Shown here piece by piece: positions 7,917 to 18,700 of a stretch of DNA of 64,000 nucleotides. Numbering within the stretch: the stretch's first letter is position 1; each line of letters opens with the position of its first letter. The DNA comes from CAWJMF01 sp963843945 (lineage in GTDB: Bacteria > Vulcanimicrobiota > Vulcanimicrobiia > Vulcanimicrobiales > Vulcanimicrobiaceae). The stretch spans positions 1,922,001 to 1,986,000 of the forward strand of contig CAWJMF010000002.1 in NCBI GenBank assembly GCA_963843945.1, in the 5' to 3' direction. The notes beneath the pieces are model-generated. The model saw only the letters and a program-made list of their open reading frames with translations. It did not search any database and was not told the DNA's origin. The position numbers were made by a program, and so were the translations under genes.

Positions 7917-8848
7917 TATGCTTCGGGGCGTTCGCGGAAATAGGCGACGGTCTTTTTCATCCCGTCGAAGAGCGAGGTCGCGGGCTTCCAGCCGAGTTCG
8001 CGCGCCGCGAGCGCCGAGTCGAATTGCGCGTCGCGCACGTCGCCCGGACGCTTTTCGAGCCGCTCGAGCGGCGCCTCGAAGCCGGTGACCTCGACCAGGG
8101 CGCGATAGATCGCGTTCACGCTCGTTTTCACGCCGGTGCCGATGACGAAACCGGAGCCGCTTCCCTTTTCGAGGGCGAGGACGTTGGCGGCAGCCACGTC
8201 GCCGACGTAGACGTAGTCGCGCGTTTGCTCGCCGTCCCAAAAGATCTTGACGCCTTCCCGCGCGAGAAAGCGCGCGATGAAGATCGCCACGACTCCCGCC
8301 TCGCCGTTCGGATCCTGGCGTGGTCCGTAGACGTTGCCGTAGCGCAGGATCGTGTAGTCGAGGCCGTGCGCCAGCCGGTAGAAGCGCAGGTAGTGCTCGC
8401 CGATCAGCTTGGTAATCGCATAGGGAGATTCCGGAAGCTGCGGCGTCGCTTCGGTGATCGGCAACTGCTTCGGCTCGCCGTAGGTCGCACCGCTCGACGC
8501 GAACACGATTTTCCGCACGCCGTTTTTCCGGGCGCTCTCGAGCACGTTGAGGAAACCGTTGACGTTGACGTCGGCGTCGTAGCGGGGATCGCGCGCACTG
8601 ATCGCGACGCTGTGCTGCGCCGCATGATGGCTGACGATCTCGGGCCGGAAGTCGCGAAAAATGCCGTCCAGCGCCGCGGCGCGAATGTCGAGTTCGAGGA
8701 ACGCCGCGCCGGAAGGGACGTTCTCGCGGCGGCCGCCGCCGTGTTCCCACAAGCTGTCGACCACGAGCACGTCGTGCCCCGCCGCGAGATACGCGTCGAC
8801 GACGTGCGAGCCGATGAACCCGGCTCCGCCGGTAACGAGTATACGCAT
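7916..8848 (-). CDS. NAD-dependent nucleotide-sugar epimerase (UDP-glucose 4-epimerase-like)
   Basis: This is a 310-residue extended SDR. The N-terminal TGGAGFIGSH (6-15) binds NAD, S118/S119 (FASSGATYGE) and Y143-x3-K147 (PYAITK) form the active site, and RYGNVYGPRQDP plus TRDYVYVGDVA are hallmark epimerase motifs. Such enzymes interconvert UDP-sugars for envelope polysaccharides. GAGGAG lies directly before ATG 8848. The 146-base region to the right separates it from the divergent dehalogenase gene and presumably holds promoters for both, although none stands out. GalE is the closest functional guess, but GDP- or dTDP-sugar substrates are possible. Confidence 0.85.
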   Translation of the reverse strand: MRILVTGGAGFIGSHVVDAYLAAGHDVLVVDSLWEHGGGRRENVPSGAAFLELDIRAAALDGIFRDFRPEIVSHHAAQHSVAISARDPRYDADVNVNGFLNVLESARKNGVRKIVFASSGATYGEPKQLPITEATPQLPESPYAITKLIGEHYLRFYRLAHGLDYTILRYGNVYGPRQDPNGEAGVVAIFIARFLAREGVKIFWDGEQTRDYVYVGDVAAANVLALEKGSGSGFVIGTGVKTSVNAIYRALVEVTGFEAPLERLEKRPGDVRDAQFDSALAARELGWKPATSLFDGMKKTVAYFRERPEA

Positions 8849-8994
8849 CGCTCTCCTCGACTCGTCGTTCGGTCGATACGCGCGGCGGCCCTCGCCGCGG
8901 GATTCAGTCCGCTCGCGAGAAAGACCGTGGCAGCGTTCTTGCAGCCGGGAACCCGCAGCGGGCGGACCCGCAAGAGCGCGAGAACTGGGGAGGA

Positions 8995-9903
8995 ATGGAC
9001 GCGCTTCGAACGCCCGAGGATCGCTTCGCCGAGCTACCGGGGTTCGCATACGCCCCGCGCTACGTCGAGACGCTCGCAGGCTTCGCCGGGCTCCGCATGG
9101 CGTACGTCGACGTGGGGCCGGCCGATGCGGACCGGACGTTCTTGTGTCTCCACGGCGAGCCGACGTGGAGCTATTTGTATCGCAAAATGATCCCGGTCTT
9201 CGCCGCGACGGGCGCTCGCGTGGTCGCACCCGACATGTTCGGCTTCGGCCGCTCCGACAAACCCGCCCGGGTCGAAGACTACTCGTTTCATTTCCATCGC
9301 GGCGCGCTGCTGGCGTTCGTCGAGCAGCTCGACCTGCGCGGAATTACGCTGGTCTGTCAGGATTGGGGTGGACTGCTCGGCCTGACCTTTCCGATCGACC
9401 CGCGCTTTCGTCCGCGGCTGACGCGCTTGCTGGTGATGAACACCGCACTCGCAGTCGGCGTGCCGGCCGGCGCCGGTTTCGATGCGTGGCGGAGTTACAA
9501 CGCGGCCCATCCGGATCTCGCGGTCGGAAAAGTGATCGCGCGCGGCACGCCGGTTCTCTCGCCGGCTGAAGTTGCGGCATACGACGCGCCCTTTCCGGAC
9601 GTCCGCTACAAGTCGGGCGTGCGCGCTTTCCCGGATCTGGTGATGACCGACCCGGCCATGCCCGGCGTCGCCGAAAGCAAAGCGGCGGAGAAATTTTGGT
9701 CCTCGGAGTGGGACGGTCCGACGTTCATGGCCGTCGGCGCAGCCGATCCCGTCCTGGGGCCCGGCCCGATGGCGGCCTTGCGGCGCGTCATCCGCGGCTG
9801 CCCGGAGCCGCTGACCATCGCGGACGGCGGCCACTTTCTTCAAGAATGGGGCGCGCCGATCGCGGCGGCGGCGCTGCGCGCCTTCGGCGATACCGCTGCT
9901 TAA
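8995..9903 (+). CDS. Haloalkane dehalogenase, subfamily HLD-I (DhlA-like)
   Basis: This 302-residue alpha/beta hydrolase strongly resembles Xanthobacter DhlA along its length, starting with the shared DALRTPEDRF-type N-terminus and LCLHGEPTWSYLYRKMIPVF. The nucleophile is D123 in CQDWGG with adjacent halide-binding W124. The catalytic acid is D251 (GAADPVLGP) and the base H280 (DGGHFLQEWG). W165 in the cap is a candidate second halide-stabilising Trp, as in DhlA. The nucleophile being Asp with Trp next to it separates it from epoxide hydrolases and esterases. Known enzymes release halide from haloalkanes in the cytoplasm. GGGAGGA precedes ATG 8995. No other haloalkane-catabolic gene is adjacent, so the natural substrate is unknown. 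Confidence 0.88.
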   Translation: MDALRTPEDRFAELPGFAYAPRYVETLAGFAGLRMAYVDVGPADADRTFLCLHGEPTWSYLYRKMIPVFAATGARVVAPDMFGFGRSDKPARVEDYSFHFHRGALLAFVEQLDLRGITLVCQDWGGLLGLTFPIDPRFRPRLTRLLVMNTALAVGVPAGAGFDAWRSYNAAHPDLAVGKVIARGTPVLSPAEVAAYDAPFPDVRYKSGVRAFPDLVMTDPAMPGVAESKAAEKFWSSEWDGPTFMAVGAADPVLGPGPMAALRRVIRGCPEPLTIADGGHFLQEWGAPIAAAALRAFGDTAA

Positions 9904-9949
9904 CGCCTAAGCGCCTCAGCCGCCTTGACGGCGCGTCACCGCGTCGCGA

Positions 9950-12250
9950 TTGAAACGCGTGAAGCGCGCCCGCTTGGTCCCGCCGGCGCTGGCCTTCGTT
10001 GCGGGCATCGCCGGTGAAGAGCGTGGCGTCGCCGTCGCATTGCTGCTCGCCGCAGCCCTTTTCGCGACCCTTCGTCCCGTGCCGCTCGCCGCGCGCGCCG
10101 GAATCGGCGTCGCCCTCGCACTCGGCGTTTTAATCGTCCGCCTGCATGGCGCGGCGCCGGCTGCGCCGGACGGTCGTCCGCAAAACTTTCACGGCACGGT
10201 GCTGGCCGCGAGTCCTGCCCAATTCGACGGGACGGAGCTCACCTTGCGGCTCGACGACGGGCGTCACGCGCTCGCGTTCGTCGCCGGGACCGCGCCGCAA
10301 GCCGGCGCGGGCCTCCTGTTGCACGGCACGTTCGAAGCGCTCGACGAGCCGCGCAATCCGGGCGAACCGTCGGCCCGCGAACTCGGAGCGGAACGCGGGA
10401 TCGACGGACGGTTCGTGGCGGTCCGCGTTTTGCGCAGCGAGGCCGTCGACGTGCGCGATGCGACGCTCTGGCTGCCGCGCGCGCGCGCCTGGGCCGCCGA
10501 AACGCTGCGCCGCGACATCCCGGAACCCGACGCGACGATTCTCGCCGGGGCGTTGTGGGGCGAACGCGGTGCGTTGCCGCCCGAGCTCCGGGCCGAATTC
10601 CAAGACACCGGAACGGTGCACGTGCTCGTCACGGCCGGCTTGCATCTGGGCGTCGTGGCGTGGCTCGTGCTCGCCGCATCGCGTGCCGCAGGTTGCGGTC
10701 GCGTCGCTTCGTCGCTCTCCGCCGTCGCGCTCGTTTGGTTCTACGCGGCGGCTACGGGCGGACATTTGCCTTCGCTGCGCGCGGCGACGATGCTCACGTT
10801 CTGGCTTCTAGCCCGCGCGACGGGCCGCGAAGCCTACGGGTGGAACGCCCTTGCTGCGGCGGCGATCGTCACCGCTGCGCTGCGGCCCGCCTCGGTGCTG
10901 TCGCTTTCCTTCGCGCTCTCGTTCTCGTGCGTCGGCGCGATCCTGCTCTTCGCGCAACCGCTCGCAGCCTGGCTCGAGCGCTTCGGGCTGCCGCATTTCG
11001 CGCGCGAGGCGATCGCGTTGACCTTTGCGACGCAACTCGGGACCTGGCCGCTCATGGCGGCGGCGTTCTTGGTGTTCGCGCCGTACGCCGCACTGGCAAA
11101 CCTGTGCGTGATTCCGGTCATCGGCGTCGCAATGCTCGCGGGCTTCGCCGAATTGGCGTTCAGCGCGATTCCGCCGTGCGCGCACGCGCTCGCGAACGTC
11201 GAGGTTTCGCTGCTGGACTGGATCGTGGCGGTCGTGCGCGGCGTCGCGGCGTTGCCCGCGGCGCACGTCGTGATGACACCCCCGCCGGCCTGGGCGATCC
11301 TCGCGTACGATCTTGCGCTCGTCACTGCTGCGGCTTTGCTCAACGCGCGGCGCCGAGCGCAGGCCTTCGCGCTTCTCGCACTCGCGACGCTGGCCTGCGT
11401 GCTGCCGCCGCGCCCGCCGAACCACGACTTGCGCATCGTCGCACTCGACGTCGGGCAAGCCGATGCACTACTCATCCGGACGCCGTCGGGCCAAGCCTTC
11501 CTCGTCGACGCGGGCGGACAACTCGAGCGCGGCCCGCAGCGCGACGGCGCCTCGCGAGCGGAAGCCGTCGGCGAGCGCATCGTCGTGCCGTTCCTCATCC
11601 GGCAAGGCATCCATCACCTCGACGCCATTCTGCTCTCCCACCCCCACGGCGATCACGCCGGCGGCGTCGCGCCGGCGCTGCGCACGCTCGGTGCCGATGC
11701 CTTCGCCGACAGCGGCCAGGCCTATCCGGGCCACGCCTATCGTGATGCGCTGCAGGTTGCGCGCGAGCGCGGCGTTCCGTTGCTCGAACCGCGCGCCGGC
11801 GACGTCTGGCGTACGGCGGACGGCGTCACCTTCCGCTTCTACGCGCCGTCGTATCCCTACTTCGCCGGCACGCGTAACGACATCAACGACAACTCGCTCG
11901 TGTTCCGCCTCGAGTACCGCGGCTTCGCGATGCTCTTCACCGGCGACGCCGGCGGCGCGGCCGAGGATCGCCTGCTGGCTGCCGGCGTCGAGCTCCGCGC
12001 ACGCGTGCTCAAAGTCGGACACCACGGCTCGGCCTTCGGCTCGCAGCCGCGTTTCATCGCGGCGGTGCATCCCGAGGTTGCCATCATTTCGGTCGGACGG
12101 CACAACCTTTTCGGCCATCCCGCGCCTGATACGCTCGACACACTCGCCCGAGCCGGCGCGCGAGTGTACCGTACGGACGAGAACGCGGCCGTCACGATTG
12201 AAAGCGACGGCGACGCGATGTCGGTTACGCCGATGCTCCGAGGGCCGTGA
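9950..12250 (+). CDS. comEC: ComEC/Rec2 DNA-uptake channel protein with metallo-beta-lactamase-like domain
   Basis: This is a 766-residue inner-membrane protein. An N-terminal DUF4131-type region has helices and an OB-like segment. The multi-spanning Competence domain follows, around residues 200-480 (VLVTAGLHLGVVAWLVLAA, LPSLRAATMLTFWLLARATGR). The C-terminal metallo-beta-lactamase fold (about 500-766) contains HPHGDHAGG, with its first His at 564, and FTGDAGGAAEDRLL. ComEC carries single-stranded DNA across the membrane during transformation, and the C-terminal domain is proposed to be a nuclease. Start TTG 9950, with GTG 9959 possible. Together with ComEA, the prepilin peptidase and TadC in this window it suggests natural competence or a related DNA-uptake ability. 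Confidence 0.92.
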   Translation: MKRVKRARLVPPALAFVAGIAGEERGVAVALLLAAALFATLRPVPLAARAGIGVALALGVLIVRLHGAAPAAPDGRPQNFHGTVLAASPAQFDGTELTLRLDDGRHALAFVAGTAPQAGAGLLLHGTFEALDEPRNPGEPSARELGAERGIDGRFVAVRVLRSEAVDVRDATLWLPRARAWAAETLRRDIPEPDATILAGALWGERGALPPELRAEFQDTGTVHVLVTAGLHLGVVAWLVLAASRAAGCGRVASSLSAVALVWFYAAATGGHLPSLRAATMLTFWLLARATGREAYGWNALAAAAIVTAALRPASVLSLSFALSFSCVGAILLFAQPLAAWLERFGLPHFAREAIALTFATQLGTWPLMAAAFLVFAPYAALANLCVIPVIGVAMLAGFAELAFSAIPPCAHALANVEVSLLDWIVAVVRGVAALPAAHVVMTPPPAWAILAYDLALVTAAALLNARRRAQAFALLALATLACVLPPRPPNHDLRIVALDVGQADALLIRTPSGQAFLVDAGGQLERGPQRDGASRAEAVGERIVVPFLIRQGIHHLDAILLSHPHGDHAGGVAPALRTLGADAFADSGQAYPGHAYRDALQVARERGVPLLEPRAGDVWRTADGVTFRFYAPSYPYFAGTRNDINDNSLVFRLEYRGFAMLFTGDAGGAAEDRLLAAGVELRARVLKVGHHGSAFGSQPRFIAAVHPEVAIISVGRHNLFGHPAPDTLDTLARAGARVYRTDENAAVTIESDGDAMSVTPMLRGP

Positions 12251-12340
12251 GGGGGCGCCGGATCGCCCTCAACCGCGAATGATCTTTTAGGAAAGCCGGC
12301 TAAGCTCCCATCATAAAACGACGTTTCCGAGGTAAGTCGA

Positions 12341-12940
12341 ATGACCGTCGGATCGAGACCCGGCGAAAACGCCGGCCAACCACCGCCGAAAAGCACGATT
12401 GCCGCAATCTTCGCTACGGAACACGCAGCCCGCGAGGCCGCCCGGGAGCTTCGCAGAGCGGGGTACGCGCAGACGTGGGTCGGGGTCACCAGAAAAACGG
12501 ACGCAACCGCGGGCGAGCCGCTCGTCGAGGACGCGAACCCACTGGTTCGATTCTTCTCCGCCGACCGGCTGCCACTAAACAAGGCCTTACAGCTGCACGG
12601 CGTTTCGGAGCAGCAAGCGGGAAGCATCGAAGCCGAGATCGTTCCAGGCTGCTCCATCGTAACCGTGTACGCGAACTCTCGCGGCCGTGCGTCTGAATTG
12701 CTCGAAGCCGCGAACGGTAAGGTCGTCTACGACGACGGCACCGCGCAAGAAGCCGCATCGCCTTCCGGCGCCAAACCGGGGATCGGCGCTTCGGACGGTG
12801 GCGACGAACAGGAGGAAGGCGCCGCCGACGGGGCTCGCGGTTGGTCGTACGCCCGCGACGAACACGTCCTCGGAATGGCATCGAGCGACGCTGCGGATGA
12901 CGCATTGTATGAAGAGTTTTTCGAAGTGCGCCGAGTCTAG
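12341..12940 (+). CDS. Stress-type protein with YflT/GS17M-like N-terminal domain
   Basis: The 199-residue protein starts at ATG 12341 after a weak GAGGTAAG. Residues about 18-45 (TIAAIFATEHAAREAARELRRAGY) match the start of the general-stress 17M-like domain, in which a strand is followed by a helix. A second similar strand-helix unit appears near SIVTVYANSRGRASELLEAANGKVVYDD. The C-terminal half is acidic and low-complexity, ending EEFFEVRRV. No catalytic motif is visible. This is the first gene of a region whose codon choice looks less extreme in G+C than its left neighbour. Function is not known. The family is associated with stress but is poorly characterised. Confidence 0.5.
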   Translation: MTVGSRPGENAGQPPPKSTIAAIFATEHAAREAARELRRAGYAQTWVGVTRKTDATAGEPLVEDANPLVRFFSADRLPLNKALQLHGVSEQQAGSIEAEIVPGCSIVTVYANSRGRASELLEAANGKVVYDDGTAQEAASPSGAKPGIGASDGGDEQEEGAADGARGWSYARDEHVLGMASSDAADDALYEEFFEVRRV

Positions 12941-13108
12941 CGGCCGCGCAAAATATTTCAGGTATTTCATCCAAACCACGAGATCGGCCGCGTCAAACTC
13001 CAATACACTGTAGCGTACCGGAGACCGACGCGTAGGCAATGACCGTCGCTCCTATAAGCGCCTAGAGCTGGCTGAAGACGTCCTTCGCGAGCAGATTGGG
13101 ATCGGTAT

Positions 13109-15637
13109 ATGACCGCGGATCTCGACCTTCAGATGGCGTCGGGCCTCCAATCCGATGAAGTGCTCAGCCGGCTCGGCACCTCGCCGGAAGGGCTGACCTC
13201 GGACGACGCCGCGCGACGTCTCGCGCAGAGCGGGCTCAACGCAGTCGTGCAGACGCGGAACACCGCCTGGGACGTCTTCCTGCGGCAGCTTAAGAATCCG
13301 TTCTTGTTATTGCTCGTAGCTACCGCGGTGCTCTCGATCGTCCTTGGCGACCGCAACGATGCGTATATCATCCTGGCCATCGTCGCGCTCAGCGTCGGAC
13401 TCGGGTTCGTCAACGAATATCGCGCGGAGTCGGCCGTTGCGGATCTCCAAAAGCGTGTCAGCCCCAATGCGACTGTGAAACGCGACGGCGTCATGAAGGC
13501 GATTCCCGTCCCCGAATTGGTCCCAGGGGATCTGGTCGAACTAACCGTCGGCGACATCGTGCCGGCGGACCTCCGCTTAATCGAAGTGCACGCCCTCGAG
13601 TGCGATGAGTCGGCGCTCACCGGAGAATCCATCCCCGCGGAAAAGATCGTACGGGCAGTAGCCGCGGGAGCGACCCCGCTCGACCTCGCGGACTGTGCTT
13701 TCATGGGAACCGTCGTGAAGAACGGAGCGGGTCACGGCGTTGTCGTGGCAACGGGCAAGCGCGCAGCGCTTGGCACTGTGGCCAAATCGCTGGCGTCGCA
13801 GCCGCCGGAGACGGCGTTCGAGCAAGGCCTGAGCGCGTTCTCGCGACTGCTCATCCAAATTACGGTTGGGCTGACGGTCTCGATCTTCGCGGCAAACGCG
13901 CTCCTGCACCACGGCACCTGGTTGGATTCCCTGCTGTTCGCCCTCGCGATCGCTATAGGCATCACGCCTCAGCTCTTACCCGCAATCGTGACGATCAGTC
14001 TTTCGATGGGCGCTCAAGCGCTCGCCAAGCGTCAGGTCATCGTCAAGCGACTGGTCAGTATCGAGGACCTCGGAAACATCCAGGTCCTGTTCACCGACAA
14101 GACCGGTACGCTGACCGAGGGGCGCATCGTGTACCGGGGCGCTTTCGACATCGATGGGAAGCCCGACGATCGCGTTGCGACGCTTGGTCTCGCCTGCAAC
14201 TCCGTGGTCATGGACGGCGAGCGGATCGTGACGGGAAGCGCGCTCGACGTCGCCTTGCGCGAAGGCGCCCCGGCAAGCTGCATCGGGGAAATGCAGGCGA
14301 TCAAGCAGCTCGACGTCGACCCGTTCGACTACGAACGTCAAACGATGTCGACCCTCGTGACGTTGCCCGATCAGCGGCGTCTCCTCGTCGTCAAAGGCGC
14401 ACCCGAGGCGATTTTGCGGCACTGTCGTGCCGAGGACAGCGGACTCGGAGGACGCCTTGCCACTCAATTCGATTCGGGCGACCGTATCCTGGCCGTCGCC
14501 ACCCGCGATGCCACGAACCTCCAAGCGATTGGTCCCGGCGACGAGACGGACCTTACGTTTGCAGGCGTACTCCACTTTGCGGACGAGCCCAAGGCCGATG
14601 CGGCCGCAAGTCTGGCCCGTTTGCGAAAGCTCGGCATCGACGTAAAGATCGTGACAGGCGACAACGACCTGACGGCACGCGGGGTCTGCCGGCGCCTCGG
14701 CATGCAGGTCGGCGGAGTTTTGACGGGCGCGCAGTTAGCCGGCATGAACGAGGATGCGCTGGCGAAGGCAATGGACGCGACGACGATCTTCGCGCGCGTA
14801 ACCCCCGATCAGAAGGCGCGTATTATCGCCGCGCAACGTAAGCTCGGAAAGGACGTAGGCTTCCTCGGCGACGGCGTCAACGACGCCGAAGCACTGCACG
14901 GCGCGGACGTGGGCATCTCGGTCGATTCCGCTGTCGACGTCGCCAAGGACGCGGCCGACATCGTCCTGCTGGAAAAGGACCTGGGCATTCTCGCCGATGG
15001 TGTCGTCGAAGGCCGGCGCATCTTCTCCAATACGATCAAGTACGTGCTGATGGCAACGTCGTCAAACTTCGGCAACATGTTCAGCGCGGCAGGCGCGTCG
15101 CTATTCCTCTCTTTCCTTCCGATGCTGCCCTCTCAGATTCTGTTGAACAACCTCTTGTACGACACCAGCGAAATGGCAATTCCGACCGACAACGTCGACG
15201 AAGAACTCTTGGAACGGCCCTCGCAATGGGACATGGCCTTCATCCGGCGCTTTATGATGTTCTTCGGCCCGATCTCGTCGCTGTTCGATTTCATGACTTT
15301 CGGCGTCATGCTGTGGGTTTTTCATGCCGGCGCCGATCTTTTTCACACCGGCTGGTTCGTTGAGTCGCTTTCAACGCAGTCGCTCGTCGTGTTTCTCATT
15401 CGAACGCGGCGCGTGCCGTTTTTCCGGAGCCGTCCGAGCAACGCGCTGCTCGCGACCACGCTCGGCGTCGTAGCCGTCGGGGCGAGCTTACCCTACACGC
15501 CCTTCGCGCATTTTCTCGGCTTCGTCCCCTTGCCGCCGCTATTCTTTGGGATTCTCGTAGCGATGGTTCTAACGTATCTCGGATTGATCGAACTCGGGAA
15601 GGTGCTGTTCTTCGGCCGCGCCACGACCTCGCGTTAA
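13109..15637 (+). CDS. mgtA: Magnesium-transporting P-type ATPase (MgtA/MgtB-like, P3B)
   Basis: This is an 842-residue P-type ATPase. Landmarks are an N-terminal cation-ATPase domain, the actuator motif (ECDESALTGES), phosphorylation site D330 in DKTGTLT, ATP-binding KGAPEAIL, and the hinge GDGVNDAEALHGADVGISVD. After the hinge comes the segment LLNNLLYDTSEMAIPTDNVD, very characteristic of MgtA/MgtB Mg2+ importers rather than Ca2+ or H+ pumps. It would import Mg2+ across the inner membrane at low external magnesium. No MgtC neighbour or recognisable Mg2+-sensing leader was seen in the 168-base upstream gap. Codon usage is visibly less GC-biased than leuS or comEC. It lies inside the suspected transferred block. 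Confidence 0.92.
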   Translation: MTADLDLQMASGLQSDEVLSRLGTSPEGLTSDDAARRLAQSGLNAVVQTRNTAWDVFLRQLKNPFLLLLVATAVLSIVLGDRNDAYIILAIVALSVGLGFVNEYRAESAVADLQKRVSPNATVKRDGVMKAIPVPELVPGDLVELTVGDIVPADLRLIEVHALECDESALTGESIPAEKIVRAVAAGATPLDLADCAFMGTVVKNGAGHGVVVATGKRAALGTVAKSLASQPPETAFEQGLSAFSRLLIQITVGLTVSIFAANALLHHGTWLDSLLFALAIAIGITPQLLPAIVTISLSMGAQALAKRQVIVKRLVSIEDLGNIQVLFTDKTGTLTEGRIVYRGAFDIDGKPDDRVATLGLACNSVVMDGERIVTGSALDVALREGAPASCIGEMQAIKQLDVDPFDYERQTMSTLVTLPDQRRLLVVKGAPEAILRHCRAEDSGLGGRLATQFDSGDRILAVATRDATNLQAIGPGDETDLTFAGVLHFADEPKADAAASLARLRKLGIDVKIVTGDNDLTARGVCRRLGMQVGGVLTGAQLAGMNEDALAKAMDATTIFARVTPDQKARIIAAQRKLGKDVGFLGDGVNDAEALHGADVGISVDSAVDVAKDAADIVLLEKDLGILADGVVEGRRIFSNTIKYVLMATSSNFGNMFSAAGASLFLSFLPMLPSQILLNNLLYDTSEMAIPTDNVDEELLERPSQWDMAFIRRFMMFFGPISSLFDFMTFGVMLWVFHAGADLFHTGWFVESLSTQSLVVFLIRTRRVPFFRSRPSNALLATTLGVVAVGASLPYTPFAHFLGFVPLPPLFFGILVAMVLTYLGLIELGKVLFFGRATTSR

Positions 15638-15779
15638 GCAGGGAAATTGGGAGTCCGACGAGCGCTTCGGCGCCCATCCGCGAAATCGCGTCGATTATGA
15701 GCCCCAGCGCTTCAGCATACTCTTTACCGGTGGACCTCAGCCGCGTCAGCGACGCGTCTACCGGGGAGATCCACGGCAT

Positions 15780-18700
15780 TCAGAGCCGTAGGCTCGCGCG
15801 ATTTCCGGGAACGGCCGGACTGCGGGCCGGTCTCTGCAAAATGGACGCCGGGCTCATGACGATGGGCTCTTTCACCGCGTCAACGGTAATGGCATACAGA
15901 ATCGGGACGACGAAAAGTGAGAGCACGGCGCTCGCCCCCATGCCGAAGACCAGAGCCCAAGCCAGACCGCTCCACACCGGATCGAACGCGATGACAACGG
16001 AAGAAAGTATTCCGGCGGCGGCCGTGAGCAGGATCGGGCGGGCCCGAACGGTCCCCGCGTCGATCAGAGCTTCCCGGAGCGCAACGCCGTGAGCGACGCG
16101 CTCCTCGATAAACTCCACGAGCACGATTGAATTGCGGACCACGATTCCTGAAAGCGCTATGACGCCGATCATGGCGGTTGCGCTAAAGTAGACGCCGAAG
16201 GGCGCGAGGAGAGCGAATCCTGGAAGCACGCCGATCAGGCCCAACGGAACCGCACTTAAGATCACTAGCGGCACCTTCAAGGACCGAAAGCGCGCGACCA
16301 GGACGAGATAGATCAACGCGATCGCGATAATCATCGCGATGCCCAAGTCACGGAACACGTCGAGCGTCAGTTGCCATTCCCCGTCCCACCTGACCGAAGA
16401 CCCCGCCGGTATGAGATGGCTTCGAAACGTTGCGAGTAGCAGATCGATAACGGCGTAGGTGGAACTGCGGCCTGACATTTCGCCGGTTACGTACGTCACG
16501 TCTTGGCCGTCTTCGCGATAGAGCGTATCGGGCGTCGTCTCGCTTTGTAAGGTGGCGATGCTCGAAAGCGGCACCATCACGCCGGCGCTGCCCGGGATCG
16601 AGGCGCGTTGAAACGCATCGGCATTCGTAAGGTCGGCTTGCCCGTAACGAACGACGATGGGGACGGCGTCCCGCGCAGCCGGATTTCGAAGCACCCCGGA
16701 ATCGACGCCTCCAAAAGCGGCGGCCAACTCGCGGGCGGCAATTTGCGGAGCTACGCCACTCAACGACGCCTTGCGAAAGTCGAGCACGACGTGGGATCGC
16801 GAGGGCTGCACTTTGACTGTCATGTCGGTATCCACGACGCCCGGCTCCGCCCTCATGAGGGTGAACAAGCGCCCGGCGAGGCGTTCACGCTCGGCTGCAT
16901 TCGGGGCGGTCACGATCCCAAACACGGTGGCTCGGACCGGTGGTCCCGGCGGTTCTTCGACCAGCCGCACCGCCGCCCCGAACCGCGCCCCGGCAGCTTC
17001 CACCTTCGCGCGCATCGCGCGGACGATCGATTCCGAGTTTTCGCTCCGCTGCTGGGGACCGACGAGGTTGACGCGAAGCTCCGCATTCCACGCCGCATTT
17101 CGCGCAAACGTTCCGCGCAAAATGCTGTTAAAGTCGGGTACCGCGGGGGTCCCGACAAAGCTCTCGACATCGTGAGTATTGGGGTCGTCGAGGACCACTC
17201 GTTCGACCGCGCGCGCTGCGAGGCGAGTGCGCTCGATATCCGTTCCCGCCGGCTCGTCGATCGTCACCGAGAACGTCTTCTCGTTTTGCGAAGGCAGCAT
17301 CCGGAATTGCACGAGCTGAAGCAAGGGGAGCGTCGCCGCGAGCCCAACGGCTCCGACCACCGACCGGAGAAAAACGCGCCGCCTTGAGGCGTCCTGAAGT
17401 AGGACCGCGAGCCACCGTTGATACCGGTCCTCCCAATTCTTGAGGGAGCGCGTTCGGGCGGTGCGAGGACGGAGGACCCTCAAGGCGGCCCACGGGGTGA
17501 CCACAATCGCCACTACGAGCGACGCGAGCATTGCGACGGGCACGTCGAGCGGAATCGGTCGCATGTACGGACCCATGAGCCCGCTCACGAACGCCATCGG
17601 CAGGAACGCCAGAATCACGGTGAGCGTTGCCAAGATTGTCGGACTCGCTACCTGCGCGACGGCATCTGCGATGAGCGATGCGCGGTCGCCGCTAGCATGC
17701 ATCTGCCGGTGGATGTTCTCGATGACCACAATGGCGTCGTCGACGAGCAGCCCGAGAGAGAGGATCAAGGCGAAGAGCGTGATTCGATTGATCGTCTCGT
17801 GTGCCAGCATCGCGACGCCAAGCGTGATGAAGAGCGTCAGGGGAATGGCCAGCGCGACCACGGCGGCTTCGCGGACGCCGAGCGTGATGAGGAGCAGGAG
17901 CGAGACGATGACGATCGCCTCGACTAGGCGCTGGAACAGCTCGTTGACTGCACGATCCGCTTTTTCTCCGTCGTTCCGCGAGACCGCTAACTGCACGCCG
18001 GGGGGTAGCGAAAAGCGCTGTGCGGTCGCGAGCACGTCGTCGGCCACGGTGACGACGTTCGTACCACTTCGCTTCGCGATCGCAATGCTCACGGCGTTCG
18101 CCTGTTGAGGGCCGGCCGCTCCGGAATACCAAGCATAAGTCTCGCGAGGCGGCGAGCCGGCAGTCACGGTCGCGACGTCGCGAAGCGCGATCGGCGTTCC
18201 AGCCCGAACTGCGACCGTCGCGTTCGCAACGTCCCGAACGGATCCGAAGGCCGTTCCTGCGCGCACGTCCGTCCGCGTCCGGCCGTCCGCCGTATAGCCG
18301 GCAGCTTGTTCGGCTCCGCCCTTGAGGGCCGCATCGATGTCCGAGAAGCCTAGCGCGTACGCGTTAAGCGTCCGCGGGTCGACGGTGACGTTGACCGACC
18401 GGGTCTGGCCGCCGTAAAGCGTCATCGCGCCAATGCCGGCCACGGGCGCTAAAACGTCGCTGAGGCGGTAGGCGACGTCGCGCAGCGCCACTTCATCAAG
18501 CGTCTGGCTAGCGAGCGTCAGGACGACAACCGGGACGTCGTCCACATCGATGCGCGACACGACCGGATCGGCGACGTCGGCCGGAAGTACGCCTCGATTT
18601 CCCAGTAGCCGCGTGTACAGGTCTACGTAGGCTTGTGTGGTGTCCGTTCCGACCCGGTACCTCACCGTGATCGTCGAACGCTCGTCGCTCGACGTGGAAT

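Noticed and set aside
12941..13108. Possible Mg2+-sensing leader (M-box or MgtL-type) before mgtA
   Set aside because: I could not find a convincing conserved hairpin set or a proline-rich leader peptide in the 168 bases.
13109..15637. Calcium- or proton-type P-type ATPase
   Set aside because: The segment with LLYDTSEMAIPTDNVD is specific to the MgtA/MgtB group.
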